Below, in pieces: positions 1 to 6,580 of a stretch of DNA of 14,625 nucleotides (positions are counted from its first letter, which is position 1; each line of letters starts with the position of its first letter). The translations under genes and the position numbers were made by a program. The stretch covers positions 1-14,625 of the forward strand of contig JASLCG010000136.1 in NCBI GenBank assembly GCA_030151885.1, written 5' to 3'. The notes below the pieces were generated by a model, which saw only the letters and a program-made list of their open reading frames with translations, made no database searches and was not told where the DNA came from. Source of the DNA: Bacteroides sp. (lineage in GTDB: Bacteria; Bacteroidota; Bacteroidia; Bacteroidales; Bacteroidaceae).

Positions 1-29
1 TAAAATTCTTGTCCGAAATGGCAAATTAA
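1..29 (+). CDS. Possible 3' end of an off-window upstream gene
   Basis: One frame (codons from base 3) reads KFLSEMAN and then a TAA stop at 27-29. It is followed 22 bases later by a strong terminator hairpin, so a + strand gene probably ends here. Other frames stop at 1-3, at 40-42 or inside the hairpin, so the frame choice is not certain. The fragment is too short to identify. A recQ-like neighbour would fit Bacteroidales gene order as I remember it, but that is only a guess. Confidence 0.3.
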
Positions 30-51
30 TTTCCCAGTGTAAAGACATTAT

Positions 52-92
52 AAACGGTTTAATCTACATCTAGATTGAACCGTTTTTGTTTT
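52..92 (+). terminator. Intrinsic terminator of the upstream gene
   Basis: A 15-base-pair stem (52-66 with 71-85, including one U-G wobble) closes on the loop CATC. It runs into the T-rich tail TTTTTGTTTT. It separates the off-window gene from the guaB promoter about 75 bases further on. Confidence 0.85.
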
Positions 93-165
93 ACCTGGTA
101 GAGCTTAATTAAGATTAAAAGAAATATTCTTTGAAAAATAGGCTGATTAATTGACTAAAAATATG

Positions 166-173
166 TATATTTG
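166..173 (+). promoter_or_regulatory. guaB promoter, Bacteroidetes -7 box
   Basis: TATATTTG matches the Bacteroidetes housekeeping sigma -7 consensus TAnnTTTG exactly and is followed by the typical GCACGC. Transcription should begin around 179-181, giving a leader of about 25 bases. A TTG -33 element at the expected spacing is poor (only CTG near 143-145). A small inverted repeat, AAAGAA-ATA-TTCTTT at 118-132, lies just upstream and could be an operator or chance. Confidence 0.6.
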
Positions 174-205
174 CACGCAATAAATTTCTAAAAAGCACAA
201 ATTCT

Positions 206-1678
206 ATGTCATTTATTGCTGATAAAATCGTTATGGATGGTTTAACTTACGACGATGTATTGTTAATACCATCATATTCAGAAGTCCTACCAAAAGAGGT
301 TGATCTATCAACCAAGTTCTCTAAAAACATTACATTAAACATCCCGTTTATTACAGCTGCCATGGACACTGTAACAGAGTCTCAAATGGCTATTGCTATT
401 GCTCGTGAAGGTGGTATTGGTGTTATCCATAAAAATATGTCTATCGAAGCTCAAGCTAAACAAGTAGCTATTGTAAAGAGAGCCGAGAATGGAATGATTT
501 ATGATCCAGTAACTATTAAACAAGGGTCTACTGTCCGTGATGCACTTAACTTAATGAGAGAGTATCACATTGGGGGTATTCCTGTAGTTGATTCTGATAA
601 CCATCTAGTTGGTATTGTTACTAATAGAGACTTGAGGTTTGAGCAAGATATGACTAAAAAAATTGATGAGGTAATGACTAGTGAAAACTTGATTACTACC
701 AATCAGTCAATAGATTTAGATATTGCTAGTGAAATTCTTCAAGAACATAAAATTGAAAAACTTCCTGTAGTTGATCATGATAATCATATTATTGGATTGA
801 TAACATATAAAGACATTACTAAGGCCAAAGATAAACCAAGAGCTTGTAAAGACTCCAAAGGGCGACTAAGAGTTGCTGCTGGTGTTGGTGTTACTGCCGA
901 TACATTTGTTCGTATGGAGGCATTGGTTAAAGCAGGAGTAGATGCTATTGTTATAGATACAGCGCACGGACACTCTAAAGGGGTTATTAATGTATTGAAG
1001 GAAGCCAAAAAGAAATTTCCAGAAGTTGATATTGTAGTTGGTAATATTGCTACAGGTGAGGCTGCAAAAGCATTGGTTGAGGCTGGTGCTGATGGGGTTA
1101 AAGTTGGTATCGGCCCTGGTTCTATTTGTACAACACGAGTAGTTGCTGGTGTTGGTGTTCCTCAGCTTTCGGCTGTTTATGATGTGTCTGTGGCACTTAA
1201 AGGAACAGGTATTCCATTAATCGCTGATGGCGGACTTCGTTATTCAGGTGATGTTGTAAAAGCTTTAGCTGCAGGTGGATGCTCGGTAATGATTGGCTCA
1301 TTAGTTGCAGGTACGGAAGAAAGCCCAGGTGATACTATTATTTTTAATGGTAGAAAATTTAAATCTTATAGAGGTATGGGGTCATTAGAGGCTATGGAAA
1401 ATGGTTCTAAAGATAGATACTTCCAAGGCGCAGAAACAGATGTTAAAAAACTTGTTCCTGAAGGTATTGCAGCAAGAGTTCCTTACAAAGGATTACTGTT
1501 TGAGGTAATTTATCAGCTAGTAGGGGGATTAAGAGCAGGTATGGGATATTGTGGAGCTAAGGATATTGAGGCTCTTCATGATGCTAAGTTTACTCGTATA
1601 ACTAATGCAGGTGTTCTAGAAAGCCACCCTCATGACGTTGCAATTACGAGTGAAGCCCCTAATTATAGTCCAAACTAG
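206..1678 (+). CDS. guaB: Inosine-5'-monophosphate dehydrogenase
   Basis: This cytosolic enzyme oxidises IMP to XMP with NAD+, the committed step of guanine nucleotide synthesis. The 490 residues match the usual bacterial length. The TIM barrel starts with GLTYDDVLL (about 12-20) and is interrupted by two CBS domains (about 97-210, with HIGGIPVVD and KIEKLPVVD). The substrate loop GIGPGSICTTR (301-311) carries the catalytic Cys308. The mobile flap keeps the Arg404-Tyr405 pair that activates water. The phosphate-binding DGGLRYSGD segment is at 341-349. The start is the first ATG after a good promoter, with no clear Shine-Dalgarno, as is usual in Bacteroidetes. Flanking terminators on both sides indicate a single-gene transcript. 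Nothing looks damaged. Confidence 0.97.
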   Translation: MSFIADKIVMDGLTYDDVLLIPSYSEVLPKEVDLSTKFSKNITLNIPFITAAMDTVTESQMAIAIAREGGIGVIHKNMSIEAQAKQVAIVKRAENGMIYDPVTIKQGSTVRDALNLMREYHIGGIPVVDSDNHLVGIVTNRDLRFEQDMTKKIDEVMTSENLITTNQSIDLDIASEILQEHKIEKLPVVDHDNHIIGLITYKDITKAKDKPRACKDSKGRLRVAAGVGVTADTFVRMEALVKAGVDAIVIDTAHGHSKGVINVLKEAKKKFPEVDIVVGNIATGEAAKALVEAGADGVKVGIGPGSICTTRVVAGVGVPQLSAVYDVSVALKGTGIPLIADGGLRYSGDVVKALAAGGCSVMIGSLVAGTEESPGDTIIFNGRKFKSYRGMGSLEAMENGSKDRYFQGAETDVKKLVPEGIAARVPYKGLLFEVIYQLVGGLRAGMGYCGAKDIEALHDAKFTRITNAGVLESHPHDVAITSEAPNYSPN

Positions 1679-1703
1679 ATATTGCGAAGAACAAATGATA
1701 TAA

Positions 1704-1743
1704 AAAGGAAGTATAAAGTTTAACTTTGTACTTCCTTTGTTTG
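1704..1743 (+). terminator. Intrinsic terminator of guaB
   Basis: A 16-base-pair stem (1704-1719 with 1723-1738, one U-G wobble) has a three-base loop TTA and is followed by GTTTGTTT. It begins 25 bases after the guaB stop. Its right arm overlaps a TTG that would otherwise extend the next gene upstream, which argues for the later ATG at 1774 as that gene's start. Confidence 0.8.
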
Positions 1744-1773
1744 TTTAAAACAAAATATTATTTTCACTTAATT

Positions 1774-3081
1774 ATGATAAGAATTCTCTTTTCTGTATTT
1801 TTTGTATTAAGTTTTTTTACTGGTTTAAAAGCTTATACAAGGGTTTCTGATAAAGACTCAATACCTCTTTCTGCTTTAAAAATAGAGGCAGCAAAGAGAG
1901 AACAAATTCATTTATCTACAGAGTTTAGAATAGCAGAAGCTCAAATTCGCAAAGAGACTTTTATTGCTAGCACCTCCGACTCTTATTTGAAGGCATTAGG
2001 AGCCTGGGCAGATAGAGATGAAGATTCATGTAAAGTGTTGGTCTTATTTCGGTCTTTACCCCAGCGTATGCCTATAGAACAATTAGAAAAAGAACTAGCT
2101 TTCGTAGATTCTATCTATATTAACAATAGTGGGGTAGGTAACTGGTTTGAAAACTTAGTTGAGTCTTACTCAGAGTTGAAAAAGCCGGTTTTTATATCAG
2201 ACTTTCAAGAGACTGAAGATTTCCAAGCTGTTTTAAAGAACTTAAGAGTAGGAGATGTTTCTCGACCATTTGTTACTGCTAAAGGTATATATGTAATAAA
2301 AAAGTTAGAAGAAATACATTTTTCTTCTAGGCCAGGTTCAACACAAGTAAAGCTGAAAGACTTATTTGATATTTATCATATTCAGTTTAATAGTAAAGAC
2401 CGAAGTCTTTTTGCACAAACTCCTTTTCGTAATTATACCTTAGAAGAGTTTAATGATTTTAAGAAGGATAGTATGCGTGGTCAAGAGTTTGAGTATATGC
2501 AGTTTCAAAAATTTATTCTAGGACAGACCATAGTTTCTTATCTAGAACAAGATAAGAATTATCAGCAGAAGTTAGAAGGGAAATTAAATGAGGTGTTAAT
2601 TGATTTAGCTTTTAAAAGATGGCTTGTAAGTAATAAAAAAGATTTTGATCAAGAGTTACAAAAATATATTGAATATACAGAAAAGCAGTATAAATTAGAT
2701 CGAACCCTATTTACGGGTATTTTAATATATTCTCCTAAGAAGAGTAGATTATCTAAAGTGAAAACAATGTTAGATAAGCTGCCTAGGTCGAAATGGAGTA
2801 GCTTTATAGAGCAAATAAATTTTGAAAGTAAAAAAAGAAATAAGCTAAGCTGGTATAAAGGTTCTACCTATTTAAATAACGAGTCTTTGGTAAAAAGATT
2901 TTATGAAGAGTTAAATAGTAGTTCTAAGAAAAAAATAAAAAAAGCCAATAATAACTACTTATTTTATGGCAGGTTTGAAGAGCCTATAATAGATGGTACT
3001 TTTATAGACTCTGTCATAAAACCCGATTTTAAAAAGTTTCTTGAAAAAGAGTGGGTTAAGGACTTAATGATGGCTAAGTAG
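1774..3081 (+). CDS. Diverged parvulin-like periplasmic protein (probable PpiC/SurA-type foldase relative)
   Basis: The 435-residue product starts at the ATG that gives a clear signal peptide (MIRILFSVFFVLSFFTGLKA, 1-20), so it should be exported to the periplasm. Residues about 86-178 follow the parvulin prolyl-isomerase outline (KVLVLFRSLP, then WFENLVESYSE, LRVGDVSRPF and GIYVIKKLEE). The GG-x-LGW/F segment is gone, and both usual histidines are replaced (Leu in the first strand, Tyr173 in GIYVI). Prolyl isomerase activity is therefore doubtful, and a chaperone or scaffold role is more likely. The C-terminal half (about 290-430, FTGILIYSPKK and LPRSKWSSFIEQ) resembles the tail of longer two-module Bacteroidales PpiC proteins encoded beside surA. 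It appears shorter at the N-terminus than those relatives. The identification rests on outline similarity and on lying next to surA. Confidence 0.7.
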   Translation: MIRILFSVFFVLSFFTGLKAYTRVSDKDSIPLSALKIEAAKREQIHLSTEFRIAEAQIRKETFIASTSDSYLKALGAWADRDEDSCKVLVLFRSLPQRMPIEQLEKELAFVDSIYINNSGVGNWFENLVESYSELKKPVFISDFQETEDFQAVLKNLRVGDVSRPFVTAKGIYVIKKLEEIHFSSRPGSTQVKLKDLFDIYHIQFNSKDRSLFAQTPFRNYTLEEFNDFKKDSMRGQEFEYMQFQKFILGQTIVSYLEQDKNYQQKLEGKLNEVLIDLAFKRWLVSNKKDFDQELQKYIEYTEKQYKLDRTLFTGILIYSPKKSRLSKVKTMLDKLPRSKWSSFIEQINFESKKRNKLSWYKGSTYLNNESLVKRFYEELNSSSKKKIKKANNNYLFYGRFEEPIIDGTFIDSVIKPDFKKFLEKEWVKDLMMAK

Positions 3082-3146
3082 GGAAGAAAATACTGATATT
3101 CTTTTTAAAATCCGTTAATAATCAAGCTTGCAATTAATTAATACAT

Positions 3147-3154
3147 TATCTTCG
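3147..3154 (+). promoter_or_regulatory. Weak candidate promoter for surA
   Basis: TATCTTCG differs by one base from the TAnnTTTG -7 consensus and lies 45 bases before the surA start. A TTG at 3128-3130 is 16 bases upstream, somewhat closer than ideal. The rest of the 118-base gap before surA holds only a weak AU-rich hairpin (3084-3104, stem with one bulged A, followed by TTT) just after the preceding stop. Confidence 0.3.
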
Positions 3155-3199
3155 TATTTAGAAGAATTCAAAAGCAATGAAATATAATATAATAATAGT

Positions 3200-4576
3200 A
3201 TGAAAAATAAGCCAACAACAATTTTTCGTTTACCAGTAGTTATGCTAGGTTTAATGTTACTTAGTATTTCTGGAATAGTATCCGCACAAAACAATATAAT
3301 TGACGAGGTTATTTGGGTAGTAGGAGATGAGGCTATCTTAAAATCAGATGTAGAAGAGTTACGTTTAAATGCTCTTTATAATGGTCAGAAAATAGAAGGA
3401 AACCCTTACTGTGTAATTCCTGAGCAAATAGCTATCCAAAAGCTTTTCTTGAATCAGGCTAAGCTTGATAGTATAGAGGTTCCTGAATCTGGAGTAATTA
3501 GACAGGCTGATTATATGATGTCTGAATATTTGAAAATGTTCAACTCTAAAGAAAAAATGGAAGAGGTGATGAATAAATCTACTAGCCAGATTCGTAAAGA
3601 ATTGAGAGATAATATTCGTGAAGGAGAGATTGTTAAAGAGGTACAATCCAAAATTGTTGGTGATATAAAGATTACTCCAGCAGAAGTTAGACGTTTTTTC
3701 CAGGATTTGCCTCAGGATAGTATTCCATATATACCAACAAAAGTAGAAGTGCAAATTATAACTCAGGTTCCAACTATTAAACTTGAAGAGAAAGATAATA
3801 TAAAAAAGAAACTAAGAGATTATACTGAGCGTGTGTACTCGGGAGAAATAAGCTTTAGTACATTGGCTAGGCTTTACTCGGAAGACCCAGGAAGTGCCAT
3901 GAAAGGTGGAGAACTAGGTTTTAGTAGTAAAGGAGCTTTATTGCCAGAGTTTGCCAACGTCGCTTTTAACTTACAAGATCCAGAAAAAATATCAAAAATA
4001 GTTGAGACTGAATATGGGTTTCACATAATTCAATTAATAGAAAAACGAGGTGACCGTGTAAATGTGCGCCATATACTTCTTAAACCTAAAGTTGCAGATG
4101 AAGATATACTGAAAGCAATTAATAAGTTGGATAGTGTTGCTACAGATATTCGTCGTAGTAAGTTTACTTTTGATGAGGCTGCTCTATTTATATCTGATGA
4201 TAAGGATACTAAAAACAACAATGGATTAATGCCAAACCCAATGGATAACACAGCTAAGTTTGAGATGCAGTTATTACCTCCAGAAGTAGCTAAGGCTATA
4301 GAAAACTTAGAGGTAGGTGAAGTGTCTAATGCATTTACCATGATTAATGCTAAAGGTCAAGAGGTTTGCGCCATAGTAAAATTGAGAAATCGTATTGATG
4401 GGCATAAAGCTACTATAACTGATGATTATCAAAAACTAAGAGAACTTGTTATTGCTAAAAAAAGAGAGGAAAAGTTACACGATTGGATCGTGAAAAAACA
4501 AGCAGAAACATATATTCGCATAAACGACGGGTGGAAGAACTGTGATTTCAAGTATTCTGGATGGATTAAAGATTAG
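3200..4576 (+). CDS. surA: SurA-type periplasmic chaperone / peptidyl-prolyl isomerase
   Basis: This protein should escort unfolded outer-membrane proteins across the periplasm to the BAM complex. The 458 residues begin with a signal peptide (hydrophobic about 10-27, likely cleavage after VSA at 29). An N-terminal chaperone module follows, opening with IIDEVIWVVGDEAILKSDVE (33-52), the standard SurA start. The first parvulin domain (about 181-283) is well kept, with YSEDPGSAMKGGELGF (226-241) and GFHIIQL (273-279). The second (about 287-395) begins with VRHILLKP but lacks the GGxLGW segment and the closing histidine (QEVCAIVKL), so it is probably structural, as in many SurA proteins. It sits between a degenerate paralogue and an OstA-like gene, consistent with an envelope-assembly operon. 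Confidence 0.9.
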   Translation: MKNKPTTIFRLPVVMLGLMLLSISGIVSAQNNIIDEVIWVVGDEAILKSDVEELRLNALYNGQKIEGNPYCVIPEQIAIQKLFLNQAKLDSIEVPESGVIRQADYMMSEYLKMFNSKEKMEEVMNKSTSQIRKELRDNIREGEIVKEVQSKIVGDIKITPAEVRRFFQDLPQDSIPYIPTKVEVQIITQVPTIKLEEKDNIKKKLRDYTERVYSGEISFSTLARLYSEDPGSAMKGGELGFSSKGALLPEFANVAFNLQDPEKISKIVETEYGFHIIQLIEKRGDRVNVRHILLKPKVADEDILKAINKLDSVATDIRRSKFTFDEAALFISDDKDTKNNNGLMPNPMDNTAKFEMQLLPPEVAKAIENLEVGEVSNAFTMINAKGQEVCAIVKLRNRIDGHKATITDDYQKLRELVIAKKREEKLHDWIVKKQAETYIRINDGWKNCDFKYSGWIKD

Positions 4577-4608
4577 TCTGGAAATAAAAGTATATCTAAA
4601 GATTAAAC

Positions 4609-6246
4609 ATGTTAGGAAAATTCAACAGAATAAATATAACTACTTTTTTGACTTGCTTTGTAGCGAGCTGGGCATTGTTGGCTGCACCTTCGTTTACTTT
4701 AGCACAAGAAAAAGTACGTATTGAATTAATTCATGCAGATCATGGTGTAGGGAATAAAAAACTGCATCCAGATGCAAATATTTTTAAAGGTAATGTACAT
4801 ATTCGTCATAAAGGAATGAATATGTATTGTGATAGCGTCCTGTTCTTTGGAACTTCTAACTCTATTGAAGCATTTAGTAATGTAAGGATGGATCAAGGAG
4901 ACACTCTTCATATATATGGAGATTACTTGTTTTATGATGGTGTGTCTGAATTAGCAGAATTACGAGATAATATTCGCTTAATAAATAGAGAGGTTGAGTT
5001 AACAACAGATAGTCTGAATTTTGATAGACAAAAGAATTTAGGCTACTATTTTAATGGAGGAGTTTTAACAGATCCTGAAAATAGGTTGGTTTCTGATTGG
5101 GGACAGTATAGTGTAAGTACAAAGTTAGCGAAATTTCATAAAGATGTTCGATTAACTAATGATAGAGCTATATTGACATCTGATACTTTGAATTATGATA
5201 CAGACTCTAAAATAGTATCGATATTGGGCCCATCAGAAATTATAAGCTCTAATAATCATATCTTTTCTACGAAAGGGTTTTATAACTCTCTTACTCAAGA
5301 GACGTTCTTGGTAGATCGTTCTAAAATCAATACTGATGGTAGAATAATGACAGGTGATAGCTTGTATTATAACCATTTTAAAGGAGTAGGTGAAGGTTAT
5401 GGCTCAGTACAAATGGTAGATACAATTCGTCGTAATCTTTTAGAAGGAGAGTTTTGTTTCTATGATGAGAATAATCAAAAAGCGTTAGTATATGATAAGG
5501 CTATGCTTGTCGATTATTCTCAGGGAGATAGCTTGTATATTCATGGGGATACAGTACGATTAAATACTTATTATATAGATACCGATTCCGTTTTTAGGGA
5601 GATGAGGTTATATAATAAAGTGCGTATGTATAAAAGTGATATGCAAGGTGTATGTGACTCTTTGGTATATAATAGTAAAGACTCTTGCATAACATTATAT
5701 AATGAGCCTGTATTGTGGAATTTAAACCAACAGCTACTAGGTGAAAAAATAATGATTTATATGAACGATAGTACTATTGATTGGGTTCATATAGAGAATC
5801 AAGCTTTAGGAGTAGAAAGACTAGACTCTATTCATTATAATCAGATATCTGGTAACCAAATAAAAGCCTATTTTAAAGAGGGGAAAATGGATCAGGTAGA
5901 TGTTGATGGTAATGTTATGATTAACTTTTATCAAGAAGAAAGGAATGGTATCTTATTAGGATTAACATATGCAGAAACTAGCCTGATGAATATGGATATA
6001 AAAGACATGCAGTTGCAAAAGGTAAAAATGACTACTGCCACAACAGCAGTATTTTATCCTTTATTCTTAATTCCAGAAGAGAAACTGTATTTCAAAAACT
6101 TTACATGGTTAGACTATTTAAGACCTCTTAATAAAGAAGATATATTTAACTGGCGTACTAAAAAGCCTGAAGACATGTTAAGAGAAAGTTCTCCAGAACA
6201 ATCTGAATCTGCTCCAATTAGGCATGTAAATAAGAGGAAGAAATAA
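4609..6246 (+). CDS. OstA/LptA-like lipopolysaccharide-transport protein
   Basis: The 545-residue product has an N-terminal signal peptide (hydrophobic about 11-30, likely cleavage after LA at 32), so it works in the periplasm or at the outer membrane. It carries at least seven repeats of a short pattern, [CGST]-D-[STY]-[LV]-x-[YFL]-[FDN] (about 74, 104, 133, 191, 249, 313 and 349). This is the signature of OstA/LptA beta-jellyroll strands, which form a groove carrying lipopolysaccharide. E. coli LptA is only about 185 residues, so this is a much longer array. The C-terminal end (FYPLFLIPEEK, RPLNKEDIFNW) resembles the tail of the Bacteroidales OstA-like family. It lies 32 bases after surA, and surA acts on the same assembly route (LptD folding). 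Whether it replaces LptA or part of LptD cannot be read from the sequence. Confidence 0.85.
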   Translation: MLGKFNRINITTFLTCFVASWALLAAPSFTLAQEKVRIELIHADHGVGNKKLHPDANIFKGNVHIRHKGMNMYCDSVLFFGTSNSIEAFSNVRMDQGDTLHIYGDYLFYDGVSELAELRDNIRLINREVELTTDSLNFDRQKNLGYYFNGGVLTDPENRLVSDWGQYSVSTKLAKFHKDVRLTNDRAILTSDTLNYDTDSKIVSILGPSEIISSNNHIFSTKGFYNSLTQETFLVDRSKINTDGRIMTGDSLYYNHFKGVGEGYGSVQMVDTIRRNLLEGEFCFYDENNQKALVYDKAMLVDYSQGDSLYIHGDTVRLNTYYIDTDSVFREMRLYNKVRMYKSDMQGVCDSLVYNSKDSCITLYNEPVLWNLNQQLLGEKIMIYMNDSTIDWVHIENQALGVERLDSIHYNQISGNQIKAYFKEGKMDQVDVDGNVMINFYQEERNGILLGLTYAETSLMNMDIKDMQLQKVKMTTATTAVFYPLFLIPEEKLYFKNFTWLDYLRPLNKEDIFNWRTKKPEDMLRESSPEQSESAPIRHVNKRKK

Positions 6247-6250
6247 GATT

Positions 6251-6559
6251 ATGGGATTTTTAGGAAATAGAATGAGAAAACCTCGTGCTTTCAATCATCA
6301 GTATATTTATGTTGATACACGTAAAGAAAAGTTAGCTAAGATGGAGGAAGATGCTAAAAGAGAACTTGGCATGCTTCCAAAAGAAGATGAGCACAAAAGG
6401 GTGGAGATAAAAGGTAAGTTCTCTGAAAATACCGTTCATCTCAAAAAATATAAGAATAAAACAAAGAAACCTTATTTTGCAGGGATTGCACTAGTGTTAA
6501 TTGTAATATTGGTATTCTTGTGGAACTTCATCTTAACAGGTGAATGGTCTTTGTTTTAA
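6251..6559 (+). CDS. Small conserved-looking single-pass membrane protein, function unknown
   Basis: The 102 residues begin with a basic stretch (GNRMRKPRAFNHQYIYVDTR, 5-24), followed by a charged, probably helical or coiled segment (25-72). One strong transmembrane helix near the C-terminus (about 76-94, FAGIALVLIVILVFLWNFI) is followed by a short tail. Basic residues lie before the helix, so most of the protein should face the cytoplasm. The start lies four bases after the ostA-like stop, with AGGA 12 bases ahead of the ATG, so the two genes are co-translated. The RMRKPRxF opening resembles small uncharacterised proteins seen in this same gene position in other Bacteroidales, from memory. 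No function is assigned. Confidence 0.85.
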   Translation: MGFLGNRMRKPRAFNHQYIYVDTRKEKLAKMEEDAKRELGMLPKEDEHKRVEIKGKFSENTVHLKKYKNKTKKPYFAGIALVLIVILVFLWNFILTGEWSLF

Positions 6560-6580
6560 ATAGGAAAAAATTAGGTAGAA

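Noticed and set aside
1726..1773. Upstream extension of the parvulin-like gene from a TTG at 1726
   Set aside because: The TTG lies in the right arm of the guaB terminator, and the extension would put 16 residues in front of a good signal peptide that starts at the ATG at 1774.
3084..3106. Terminator after the parvulin-like gene
   Set aside because: The stem is seven A/T-dominated pairs with a bulge and a short T run, so it is too weak to call. It is mentioned only in the surA promoter entry.
3365..3754. 129-codon - strand frame inside surA
   Set aside because: It is antisense to a well-supported gene, with a composition rich in Phe, Asn and Ser as expected for a shadow of AT-rich coding sequence.
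4542..4724. 60-codon + strand frame bridging surA and the OstA-like gene
   Set aside because: It overlaps the end of surA and the signal peptide of the OstA-like gene in another frame and shows no independent start signal or recognisable content.
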